Shown in pieces: positions 25,992 to 33,662 of a DNA stretch of 43,248 nucleotides (positions are counted from its first letter, which is position 1; each line of letters opens with the position of its first letter). The notes beneath the pieces were generated by a model. That model was not told the DNA's origin. It ran no database searches and saw only the letters and a list, made by a program, of their open reading frames with translations. The translations under genes and the position numbers were made by a program. This DNA comes from an uncultured Clostridiaceae bacterium (GTDB lineage: Bacteria > Bacillota > Clostridia > TANB77 > CAG-508): positions 1-43,248 of the forward strand of contig CAMOWC010000001.1 of the NCBI GenBank assembly GCA_946628065.1, read 5' to 3'.

Positions 25992-26666
25992 CTAATTTCC
26001 TAGTGCATCTTTATATGGTAAGTCGCTGAATTCAATATTTTCAATATTTAAAATTTTATTATACTCATCAAATTCAAATTTGAAAACTTCTGGAGCATTT
26101 ATTTTTTTATCAAAAATTTTTTTATTTCTAAAATAAAACTGCATATCATCTTTATCCCCGTTGTATTTAAATTTACACCATGTCATTATAAAAAATGTTA
26201 TAGCATAACCATGAGAAAAAATTGCTATTCTCTTTCCTTTATTAGCATTTAATACTTCATTAAATGCTTCTGTAAATCTTTCTCTTACTTCTTTTTGACT
26301 TTCTCCGCCTTCTGTTTTATAATTCTCGTCAGTATATTGTCTTAACCACCAATCTTTAACTATATCATCATTTGGTTTTCCTGTTCTTCTTTCATCAAAT
26401 CTATCATCTATATTAGCATTTAGATTTTGTTTTTCTAAAAGATACTTTGCTGTTTGGAGAGTTCTTACACAATTACTTGTATAAACGACATTAATATTTT
26501 GTAATTCTTTTTCATTGCTTAAAATCTCAGCACGCTTTTCTCCTTCTACACTTAATATAATTTTTTCATTTTTAATAGTTTTATTTTGATTTGTATTGTA
26601 TTGCAATATTTTCTTACTATTAAATCTTACAGAATGTCTAATTAAATATACAGTAGTTTGTACCAT
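25992..26666 (-). CDS. Histidine phosphatase family protein
   Basis: I use the ATG at 26666, preceded by GAGGTG; 224 residues. VYLIRHSVRFNSKK carries the catalytic RH motif, normally RHGE/RHGx and here RHSV. TSNCVRTLQTAKYL, ERRTGKPNDD and IAIFSHGYAITFF supply the other active-site Arg, Glu and His. It belongs to the phosphoglycerate mutase-like phosphatases; the substrate is unknown. A repeat copy stands 60 bp upstream. Confidence 0.88.
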   Translation of the reverse strand: MVQTTVYLIRHSVRFNSKKILQYNTNQNKTIKNEKIILSVEGEKRAEILSNEKELQNINVVYTSNCVRTLQTAKYLLEKQNLNANIDDRFDERRTGKPNDDIVKDWWLRQYTDENYKTEGGESQKEVRERFTEAFNEVLNANKGKRIAIFSHGYAITFFIMTWCKFKYNGDKDDMQFYFRNKKIFDKKINAPEVFKFEFDEYNKILNIENIEFSDLPYKDALGN

Positions 26667-26725
26667 AAAACACCTCACAATATCTCTATTTTAACAATTA
26701 TACTATAATTAAATTTAGAATGAAA

Positions 26726-26796
26726 GGGTTCCTATTATCAAAGTTTCGTGCAATAAAAAATTAGCGAACAACAAATGTTCGCTTTTTGAGATATTA
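26726..26796. repeat. Dispersed repeat element, internally deleted copy
   Basis: The left end (GGGTTCCTATTATC then AAAGTTTCGTGCAA) matches copy B at 24000 with two changes. It runs directly into the right end AACAACAAATGTTCGC then TTTTTGAGATA, as in copy A. The middle 400-500 bp are missing. AGCGAACA/TGTTCGCT with a T-run (26763-26787) is a terminator-like hairpin on the + strand. Confidence 0.7.
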
Positions 26797-26820
26797 CCTT
26801 TTCCCTATTTTTAAGATTAT

Positions 26821-26847
26821 TAAAAAAACCGGTTCGTTCGAACCGGT
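26821..26847 (-). terminator. Strong terminator on the - strand
   Basis: ACCGGTTCG pairs with CGAACCGGT around TT, and on the - strand seven T residues follow. It ends the transcript of the HD-domain gene at 26954-27694 or of an RNA lying between. Confidence 0.85.
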
Positions 26848-26953
26848 AATGTAGTGAAATGTACGGAATCTGAAACTGATGTTGGCGGTTGTGATTTAGT
26901 ACAGTCTGTGACGAAGTGAGGAAGTGGCTGAACCTCACAAGAAAAAGACTTGC
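26848..26953 (-). other. G+C-richer stretch between the HD gene and its terminator
   Basis: These ~105 bases are less AT-rich than the neighbours and show no gene with a start and ribosome binding site. On the - strand they are the 3' UTR of the HD gene and end in the strong hairpin. A small 3'-derived RNA or the relic of another gene are possible. Confidence 0.35.
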
Positions 26954-27694
26954 CTATTGTTTATCATTTAATCTTTGAATTAAATAATTATTTAATTCAT
27001 TTTCTATATCATCTAAATTTGTATTTTCAGGACAACTATTTTTAAGTAGTTGTAATTTATTGTGTAGTATATTTTCATTTTTTATATACTTTAATGAATA
27101 TTGAAAACTAATATCATAAATAAAACATATCTGCTTTATTATTTTATCAGCTTCATTTTCTTGTTTTCTATTTATACAACATTGTTTGTTATATATATTT
27201 TCAAGAATTTCCTTATGAAAAATAACATTGGGCTTAATACTATTACCTTGAGTTTTTAGTAGATCTAATTTATCTGCGTCTCTAATAATTTTACAAACAA
27301 TTTCTTCATTAAAACTTAAGTTGTCACTAATTTTATATTTATTATGTTCATATACTGCACTATATATAAGATTTATATATTTATCATTAAAAACATAATT
27401 TTTTATATAATTATTGTGTTTTAAAATTTCTACACCTAATTTGCCATGATCGACTGAATTTAAATCTGAATATGTTTCATATCTTTTCCATTGTTCAAAT
27501 CTGCCAATATCATGTAATAACCCTGCTATTCCTATGATTTCAATCATATCTTCTGGAAGGTATAATGATTTTGCAATTTCTATTGAAAAATTCATTACTC
27601 TAATTGAATGATTAAATTTTCTTAATAAATTTTCGTTTTTAGTATCAAATTTTTTAAAATAATTTTCAAATTCACTCTTTTGTATTTCTAACAT
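26954..27694 (-). CDS. HD-domain phosphohydrolase, second copy
   Basis: The product (246 residues) shares the layout of the + strand protein at 21373: NHSIRVMNFSIEIAKSL, then GIAGLLHDIGRFEQWKRYE with the His-Asp doublet, YEHNKYKI and RDADKLDLL. It should bind metal and hydrolyse a phosphate ester or nucleotide of unknown identity. GGTGATG lies just before the ATG. A strong terminator lies 107 bp after its stop and a repeat copy 47 bp before its start. Confidence 0.82.
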   Translation of the reverse strand: MLEIQKSEFENYFKKFDTKNENLLRKFNHSIRVMNFSIEIAKSLYLPEDMIEIIGIAGLLHDIGRFEQWKRYETYSDLNSVDHGKLGVEILKHNNYIKNYVFNDKYINLIYSAVYEHNKYKISDNLSFNEEIVCKIIRDADKLDLLKTQGNSIKPNVIFHKEILENIYNKQCCINRKQENEADKIIKQICFIYDISFQYSLKYIKNENILHNKLQLLKNSCPENTNLDDIENELNNYLIQRLNDKQ

Positions 27695-27740
27695 ATTTCA
27701 TCACCAAAATTATTATAATATATTCTGAATTATGTTTGCA

Positions 27741-27840
27741 AGGGGACTATTATTCCGCCACCGCTATTTTGGTCCGTTACGATTTTTTACTTAAATAATA
27801 AAACTGCCTCAGAATCCTTATGTTGTAGTGTTTTTAAAGC
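27741..27840. repeat. Dispersed repeat element, second deleted copy
   Basis: AGGGGACTATTATT leads into CCACCGCTATTTT, then GGTCCGTTACGA and ACTGCCTCAGAATCC then TTATGTTG. This is copy B with the part between its two hairpins removed and its right half missing. Confidence 0.65.
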
Positions 27841-27886
27841 AATAAAAAATACAGTGATTATTATAAAATTGACTGTATTTTTTATT
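27841..27886 (-). terminator. Terminator of the XpaC-VWA-TelA-PotD operon
   Basis: AATAAAAAATACAGT is an exact reverse complement of ACTGTATTTTTTATT, 16 bases apart. It stands 48 bp past the PotD-like stop and could work on both strands. Confidence 0.7.
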
Positions 27887-27933
27887 ATCATCGTTTCTAA
27901 TTATTAGATTTGCAATATAATATTTTATATTTT

Positions 27934-29043
27934 TTATCTTATTTCCTTCCAAATTCTGTTATATTTTTCTGTAGATAAAGGGCTATACAAAAAATATTCG
28001 CATCTTGCCAATTCATCTTCACTTGGAAACATTATATTATTATTTCCAAATTCTCCCCATGCCCCTTTAATTGGTGATGTATAGCCAGTAGATGTCATAT
28101 TTCTTATTGCAATATTAGCTCTACACATAAAATTAATAAATTTTTCGGCAGCATCTTTGTGTTTTGTATTTTTTACAATTACAAATCCATCAACAAATTT
28201 ATTTGAACCTTCGTTTGGTATTACATATGCTAAGTTCGGGTTTTGATCAATTGCAAATTTAGCTTCTCCTGAGTACACAAGTGCTAAAGCTCCCTCATCT
28301 GCTATCATTGCATCTCTTGACTCTTCTTCAGCATATCTTCTTAATAACTTAATTTGCGATATTAAAGTTTGTTTTGCCTGATTTAGTTCGTTATCATCAG
28401 ATGAGTTCATACTGTATCCTAAACTTTTTAGAGCCATTCCAATAGCGTCTCTCATCGAGTCCCACATCCATATTTGGCCTTTATATTTGTTATTAAATAA
28501 AAAACTCCATGAATTTACATCCTCATTTACTATTTTTTTATTGTATAGAATGCCAAGAGTACCTGTCATATATGGAACTACGTACAGATTTTCCTTATCA
28601 TAATCTGGACTTAAATATTCGCTTGCAATATTAGATAAGTTTGTAATATTCGATTTATTTAACTTTTCTAGTCTATTTTCTTTAATTAGTCTATCAATCA
28701 TATAGTCAGATGGAACTAAAATATCATATTTATTTGGACTTTTAATAAAATCATCGTACATGGCTTCGTTACTTTCAAATTCTTTGTAGTTAACTTTAAT
28801 TTTGTATTCTTTTTCGAAATCTCGTATAGTCGATGCATCCATGTATTCAGCAGCATTATATACACTTATTTCTTCTACATAATTAATTTTTTCTTCATAT
28901 GCATTTACTGCTTTTGCATTACTTTGTGTGATTATTTTAGGATTTTTAGTATTGGGTTTATTCATTTTCACAAAAACAATTGCAATTATAATTACAGCTA
29001 AAACTATACATGCTATTATTGTTAAAATTTTATTTTTATCCAT
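27934..29043 (-). CDS. Membrane-anchored PotD-like substrate-binding protein
   Basis: This 369-residue protein has an N-terminal membrane segment (residues 7-27) and no lipobox Cys. A periplasmic-binding-protein domain of the spermidine/putrescine type follows: ISVYNAAEYMDASTIRDFEKEY, YDILVPSDYMIDRLI, VPYMTGTLGILYNKK and a C-terminal SPIKGAWGEFG. It should bind a polyamine or similar small cation outside the membrane. There is no PotA, PotB or PotC gene nearby, so it is probably a sensor or buffer and not an uptake component. The start overlaps the TelA-like stop by 8 bp, so it is the last gene of the four-gene operon. Confidence 0.88.
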   Translation of the reverse strand: MDKNKILTIIACIVLAVIIIAIVFVKMNKPNTKNPKIITQSNAKAVNAYEEKINYVEEISVYNAAEYMDASTIRDFEKEYKIKVNYKEFESNEAMYDDFIKSPNKYDILVPSDYMIDRLIKENRLEKLNKSNITNLSNIASEYLSPDYDKENLYVVPYMTGTLGILYNKKIVNEDVNSWSFLFNNKYKGQIWMWDSMRDAIGMALKSLGYSMNSSDDNELNQAKQTLISQIKLLRRYAEEESRDAMIADEGALALVYSGEAKFAIDQNPNLAYVIPNEGSNKFVDGFVIVKNTKHKDAAEKFINFMCRANIAIRNMTSTGYTSPIKGAWGEFGNNNIMFPSEDELARCEYFLYSPLSTEKYNRIWKEIR

Positions 29044-29956
29044 AACTTTCTTCTCCTATCTTTTTTAGTTCACTTATTTTGTCTTGACTTTCTGGTACAT
29101 ATTTTTTATTTTCTTCATTTACACTGTTTAAAACTTTTAATGTGTTTGTAAATGCATTTTCCAAGGCAACCTCTGATAGATTATTCTCTGCTATATTTAC
29201 AGTTTGATTTTTTAATACACCTGTTGTAGATAGTAAAATATTACTTGTGTTAGTTTCTATCTTTTTAATCTTGTCTAATACCAATTTTTGATTGTAAAGT
29301 GAGTTTGCAACTGCAACAGCAACGTTTAAAGCTTCTACAGTAACATTTGTTACTCTATCAAGATTTCTAATTATAGCTTTGTTATTGTTTCTTATAATTT
29401 CAAAAGCTAATGCACTTTGTTCTTTTATAAGAGCCATTTGCTTTAAATCATACATCTTTCTATCCAAGCATTCTAATATATTTTTAAAATGAGAATTTTC
29501 ATTGTTAGATTCTGCAATGTTTATAATTTCTAGTCTTAATTTTTCTCCAAGTTCATATTCAGAATTTATTTTTCTTACTAAATCTTTTAATTTATTTATT
29601 TCTATCTCCAATGTTATGTTATCTCGACTTAATATTTCTTTTTCACTTTTTAAGTTATCTATTAATATAGCAATATATTTTTCTTCTTCCTTTATCTTTT
29701 TAAAATATCTATTAATAGGATTTGCAAATAGTCCATGATGAGTAGTAAAATCAATATCTTTGGGTCGTATCTCTTCTATTTTTACATTTAAGCTTTCTAT
29801 TTCTTCTTCAATAGAATTTCCAACACTTATAACATTCGCAATATTATTAACAGTTATTCCAGTCATTTTGCTTTTTGACTCTACTTCTTTAACTGTTTCC
29901 TTTGCAAAATTTTCTATCTCTTTTTCATAATCTCTATCCGCTTCTATTAAGTCCAT
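29036..29956 (-). CDS. TelA-like (toxic anion resistance family) protein
   Basis: The product (306 residues) is soluble, acidic and almost fully helical. The motif NPINRYFKKIKEEEKYI and the second half (ALIKEQSALAFEIIRNN, VTVEALNVAVAVANSLYNQK) match TelA/KlaA proteins. These were named for tellurite resistance but their biochemical role is unknown, and they often sit beside TerD or XpaC genes. It is shorter than typical members (about 380). AGGAGG lies before the ATG, 10 bp after the VWA-protein stop, and the 3' end overlaps the PotD-like gene. The context suggests it is the cytoplasmic part of a membrane-stress system. Confidence 0.85.
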   Translation of the reverse strand: MDLIEADRDYEKEIENFAKETVKEVESKSKMTGITVNNIANVISVGNSIEEEIESLNVKIEEIRPKDIDFTTHHGLFANPINRYFKKIKEEEKYIAILIDNLKSEKEILSRDNITLEIEINKLKDLVRKINSEYELGEKLRLEIINIAESNNENSHFKNILECLDRKMYDLKQMALIKEQSALAFEIIRNNNKAIIRNLDRVTNVTVEALNVAVAVANSLYNQKLVLDKIKKIETNTSNILLSTTGVLKNQTVNIAENNLSEVALENAFTNTLKVLNSVNEENKKYVPESQDKISELKKIGEESYG

Positions 29957-29966
29957 TAAATGCCTC

Positions 29967-31640
29967 CTACATCTGCGAGTTGAACAAACTTTCTAATTTA
30001 TACATAACATTATCTGAATCTGCATCCATTGTTGAGGCTTCATTTATATCTGAAACTTCTTTTAATACGTCTATATCCGCATTATATCCTATTGTATAGA
30101 TTGGAATTCTCAAGCCTCTTGAAATATCTTCTATATCGTCAAAGCTATAGCCTCTGTTACTTTCTCCATCTGTTAAAACAAATATCATTAGTCTTGTATT
30201 AGGATTATTTTTTTGTTGTTCTACTAACATATGCTCCGCAACAACTAATGCATCAAACATTGCTGTACCACCAGTAGCTTTCATCGATTTTACAGCATTT
30301 ATAAAATATGCTTTTTGCGTATTATCAAACTTTGCAATAGGAAGAGCTATGTTTACAGAATCTGAAAATGTTATTAGTCCTATATTTGTATTTTCATTTA
30401 TAAATGATGATGCTCTATTTAAGCTTGCTTTTAATTTAAGCATAGGTGATCCATCCATACTACCAGATACATCTGCTACAAATACAGCTGTTAAATCGCT
30501 TGAACCATTTTTTTCTTTTTTCCATACATTTAAAGCTTCATCTACTTGCTTGCCCTTAAATATATAACCTTTATAGTTATAATCATTTAAGCCGTTAAAT
30601 CCACAATCAGTAGCCTTTTTTTGTGATTCGGCAGATTTACAATAGTTTATAAATTGATTAATAATTTCATTTTTTAGGTTTGATAGATTTCCAATAGCAT
30701 ACACAGGATATGAATTTATTTCGCCAAAAGGAATAAATTCATAATTGTTTCTTAAACTAGGATTTGTGTAATATGTTTCATAATTAGATACAAACCCATC
30801 TATAGTCCCATTTTGCAAGGATTCATATAATTGCAAAGTTTCATAAGGTACATAAGGTATCTTATCCTGATATTCTTTTAGTTTATTTGTTGCTAACTGA
30901 CTTAATGGGTTGCTGCTATCAAACATACTTAACATGGCTAATAGATAATTTAATCCGTCTTCATTTGAAAGAGGATTTGCATAGCCTATAATATATTCTC
31001 CGTTTATTACACTATTAACCACTGTAGTAGCATCACTAGAATTATACTTCGCTTCGATTTGCAATTTAGCATTTTTTGAAATAATTACTCCTGAAACATT
31101 TCTTAAAATTCCATCCGAAGCAACTTTATAGTTTTGTGATCTTCCCTGCAACATTGTTCCATATATATTACATGTAGGAATATACGCATCAGGATTATAT
31201 TTACCTGAAGATATAAAATCAACTGCTAAGCTACTTGGTATTGCTCTAACACCAACTGAAATGGGAACATCGTTAATTTTTAAATTACTTTTGTTAAATT
31301 CTTCAGCTACTTGTTTAATCCAAGAATTTGAAGTGTCGCTTACTATAGAAAAATATATTGTTATAAAATTATCTGTTGTAGGATTTACAATAAATGGATA
31401 TTCAGAAATATCTGGTAATACTGTAGTATCATTATCTGATACGATTGCATTACTTTTTTGTAAGTTATAATTTCTAACATTTATTGACTTGTATAATGAA
31501 TCTAATTGTTTAGAATATTTTTCCATATCAATAGTTTGCCTTGATTTTCCAACATCTTCTGTTAGGCTTATTACTAAATAAATAACTCCAATTACTATTA
31601 ATGCAAGTAAAACGAATAATAATTTGTTTTTGTTTTTCAT
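29967..31640 (-). CDS. Membrane-anchored substrate-binding protein fused to a VWA domain
   Basis: The protein (557 residues) has an N-terminal membrane anchor (7-26), then a substrate-binding-type domain (about 75-370). That part includes FITIYFSIVSDTSNSWIKQV, SGKYNPDAYIPT, IIGYANPLSN and a hinge-like YPVYAIGNLSN. A von Willebrand factor A domain follows from about 385 with a complete metal site: DVSGSMDGS (DxSxS), the Thr in GGTAMFDA and the Asp in LTDGESN. The VWA domain probably binds a partner in a Mg2+-dependent way when the other domain holds its ligand. It is the central gene of the operon, 18 bp after the XpaC-like gene. Fusions of this kind are uncommon and no transporter is present. 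Confidence 0.88.
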   Translation of the reverse strand: MKNKNKLLFVLLALIVIGVIYLVISLTEDVGKSRQTIDMEKYSKQLDSLYKSINVRNYNLQKSNAIVSDNDTTVLPDISEYPFIVNPTTDNFITIYFSIVSDTSNSWIKQVAEEFNKSNLKINDVPISVGVRAIPSSLAVDFISSGKYNPDAYIPTCNIYGTMLQGRSQNYKVASDGILRNVSGVIISKNAKLQIEAKYNSSDATTVVNSVINGEYIIGYANPLSNEDGLNYLLAMLSMFDSSNPLSQLATNKLKEYQDKIPYVPYETLQLYESLQNGTIDGFVSNYETYYTNPSLRNNYEFIPFGEINSYPVYAIGNLSNLKNEIINQFINYCKSAESQKKATDCGFNGLNDYNYKGYIFKGKQVDEALNVWKKEKNGSSDLTAVFVADVSGSMDGSPMLKLKASLNRASSFINENTNIGLITFSDSVNIALPIAKFDNTQKAYFINAVKSMKATGGTAMFDALVVAEHMLVEQQKNNPNTRLMIFVLTDGESNRGYSFDDIEDISRGLRIPIYTIGYNADIDVLKEVSDINEASTMDADSDNVMYKLESLFNSQM

Positions 31641-31658
31641 CTTTTTCTTCCTTTCTTT

Positions 31659-32396
31659 TTATTTATATAGTTGTGTGTTTTTTATAAGCTCATCCATTTC
31701 TATAAGGGCAGGCAGTTCCATTATTTCACCGCTCTCTAAACTATTAAATCTAGAAACCTCAAAAAGCATCTTATCAAGTTTTAGTAATATGTCTTCATTT
31801 GTAGAAGTAGCAGTTTGGACAAAATTTATATATTCATTATATATTTTCATCTTTTCTTCTGATACTTCATTAGCTGGAAATCCTTTTTTTTGTAGTGTTT
31901 CATATTCGTCTATATCAAATGCAGCAATTTTATTTAAAATGCTTCTCATATTTAAGTATAAAATGTTTTCAACATTTTGCAAAACACTATCGAATTTTTG
32001 GTATGTAAGTTCTTGTGGTGAAAATTTTTGAAGGAGAATTTCTCTAATTGTTTTTGCTTTTCTTTTAAACCTTTTTAACTGGCTTAAATTTTTTAATATA
32101 TTTTTATCAAAAGTATCTCCATTTTGCATAGCCTCCTCAAATACTTTAACACAGTCATCTAATGAACTTACATTTTGAGATACTAAAGCATATGGTTCTT
32201 TAGTTGAGAGTATTCTTTTATTAAAATATGTAAAGCCAAATACACTGGAAACTATTGTTAACCAACCTATTACTATTGAAAATATTTCGCCAGTAAATAA
32301 AGAAAAGCCCATAAATGCTTTTGAAAAAACTGCAATATTTAAAGCTATTATTGAAATATTCGTTATTATTAACTGAATAATTTTTTTATGTGTCAT
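31659..32396 (-). CDS. XpaC-like membrane protein
   Basis: The product (245 residues) has two N-terminal membrane helices (about 8-28 and 36-58) and then a long helical cytoplasmic domain ending in LIEMDELIKNTQLYK. This fits the XpaC family ('5-bromo-4-chloroindolyl phosphate hydrolysis' family), whose true function is unknown and whose genes typically stand beside telA-like genes. It has the RBS TTAGGAGAA and is the first gene of the operon. Being membrane-bound with a helical inside, it is a natural partner for the TelA-like protein. Confidence 0.75.
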   Translation of the reverse strand: MTHKKIIQLIITNISIIALNIAVFSKAFMGFSLFTGEIFSIVIGWLTIVSSVFGFTYFNKRILSTKEPYALVSQNVSSLDDCVKVFEEAMQNGDTFDKNILKNLSQLKRFKRKAKTIREILLQKFSPQELTYQKFDSVLQNVENILYLNMRSILNKIAAFDIDEYETLQKKGFPANEVSEEKMKIYNEYINFVQTATSTNEDILLKLDKMLFEVSRFNSLESGEIMELPALIEMDELIKNTQLYK

Positions 32397-32565
32397 TTTT
32401 TTCTCCTAAATATACAAAATTTTATCTAGAAATAATTATAATATATTGAAATTTTTTTTACAATATTAATATGTAATTAATTATCTTTCAGTAACAATAT
32501 TGGCCATACCATAATTATCTCAGTTACACAACAAGCATTTGCAATTCCATAAAAAATTTAATTTA

Positions 32566-33330
32566 TTATTTTTTATTCGCAGTTATTCCATAGTATCTTC
32601 TAATTAGCTTAATACCTTTTGATGTAATATTTTTATTTACATATTTATCAAATATGTCCTCTTCTATTATTACTTTTTTGCTTTGTCTATTACTTTCTTC
32701 AGACCAATTGTCTAATATTGGTGCCTTCAAAAGCAAAGCTAGTAAATCTTTCTTTGATTTATAATATTCAACTACGTGTAGCGGAATTAATTCCACATCT
32801 TTAAATCCCGCATCAATGATTGCTTCATAATCTATAAAACTTATAGGCTTTTTATCCTGAAACCCTTGACCTCTTTTAAACATTCTTTTTAATTCCCAGC
32901 AATCTAGTTTATCAACACCTCTTATTATTAAATATCCCCCTGGTTTTAATGTTTTATGTATTTGTTTTGGGTCTATTACTGTATGACGTGCAGTTACCAA
33001 ATCAAAATAATTGTCTGGAGTATTCATAGATAAATTGTTCATTACTCTAAATTTTATATTTTTTTTACCACTTTTTTCTAAATTTTTATTTGCTTCATTT
33101 ATCATTTGCTTAGAAAAATCAGTTCCTAATATCTCTAAACAATCTGGGAAATATTTTAAAACTTTTTCACCTGCAGCTGTTCCTAAATCTAAAATTTTTG
33201 TTTTTTTATTTGAATGTTTAACAATTTCATCTTCATATATCCAATTAGTATAATTTTCAGAAATATAATTTATGTCGTCAAAAGACCAATTTGCTAAATT
33301 ATTGTAATACTCGTATTCGTCTACGTTCAT
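32566..33330 (-). CDS. Class I SAM-dependent methyltransferase
   Basis: The protein (254 residues) has a Rossmann-fold methyltransferase core: motif I ILDLGTAAGEKVLKYFPD, acidic post-I LGTDFSKQM, motif IV YFDLVTARHTV and GGYLIIRGVDKL. The N-terminal ~50 residues and the C-terminal 80 are unlike families I can name, so the substrate (RNA, lipid, small molecule) is unknown. GAAGG stands about 12 bases before the ATG, a weak site. The ~200-nt leader with a small ORF and terminator-like hairpin suggests conditional expression, as for drug-inducible resistance genes. That last point is inference. Confidence 0.85.
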   Translation of the reverse strand: MNVDEYEYYNNLANWSFDDINYISENYTNWIYEDEIVKHSNKKTKILDLGTAAGEKVLKYFPDCLEILGTDFSKQMINEANKNLEKSGKKNIKFRVMNNLSMNTPDNYFDLVTARHTVIDPKQIHKTLKPGGYLIIRGVDKLDCWELKRMFKRGQGFQDKKPISFIDYEAIIDAGFKDVELIPLHVVEYYKSKKDLLALLLKAPILDNWSEESNRQSKKVIIEEDIFDKYVNKNITSKGIKLIRRYYGITANKK

Positions 33331-33374
33331 TTTTTATTAACCTTCTTTCTTATTTATTTGTGATTATATAGAAA

Positions 33375-33457
33375 AAGAACCTCCTTTCATGAATATACTG
33401 GCAAAATAATCACAAAAATTTTGTGTATATTTTATTGCCATTCATGAGGAGATTCTT
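33375..33457 (-). promoter_or_regulatory. Terminator-like hairpin in the methyltransferase leader
   Basis: On the - strand AAGAA-T-CTCC-TCATGAAT (from 33457) pairs with ATTCATGA-AA-GGAG-G-TTCTT (to 33375). An inner stem GGCAATAAAATA... pairs with ...TATTTTGCC. A run TTCTTTTTCT follows. The 5' arm lies inside a 19-codon reading frame, so a translating ribosome would open the hairpin. This is the layout of a ribosome-mediated attenuator. Confidence 0.6.
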
Positions 33458-33469
33458 AAGGCTCTTCAT
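33410..33469 (-). CDS. Leader peptide of the methyltransferase gene
   Basis: On the - strand AAAGGA precedes an ATG at 33469 by 3 bases. The frame encodes 19 residues (MKSLKNLLMNGNKIYTKFL) and ends in TGA. The second half of the frame overlaps the 5' arm and loop of the large hairpin. The short basic peptide is unlike a functional protein and fits a leader peptide. The Shine-Dalgarno spacing is short. Confidence 0.45.
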   Translation of the reverse strand: MKSLKNLLMNGNKIYTKFL

Positions 33470-33538
33470 TATTCCTTTAAATGTACCCATTTATCTGATA
33501 GTAAACCGCGAATGACTGAATTGATTTACTACAATCAT

Positions 33539-33567
33539 ATTATAATATATATTATTAGATAATTCAA
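33539..33567 (-). promoter_or_regulatory. Promoter of the methyltransferase leader
   Basis: On the - strand TTGAAT (33567-33562) and TATAAT (33544-33539) are 17 bp apart, a very good SigA-type promoter. Transcription would start near 33532, giving a leader of about 200 nt. A further stem TAGTAAA/TTTACTA lies just after the start. Confidence 0.7.
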
Positions 33568-33662
33568 TATAATAAAGCTATTGCCAAGCTTTAAAATTGA
33601 CTCAAATTGCCGATAATCTATGTATTATTTTCTTTTTATCATAGTATATTTAAGTTAGTAGT

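Noticed and set aside
27934-29043. A spermidine/putrescine ABC uptake system.
   Set aside because: Only the binding protein is present, anchored by a helix, in an operon without permease or ATPase genes.
33375-33567. A T-box or purine riboswitch in the methyltransferase leader.
   Set aside because: I find neither the T-box sequence (TGGNACCGCG) nor a purine-aptamer core; the short frame and terminator-like hairpin explain the leader better.
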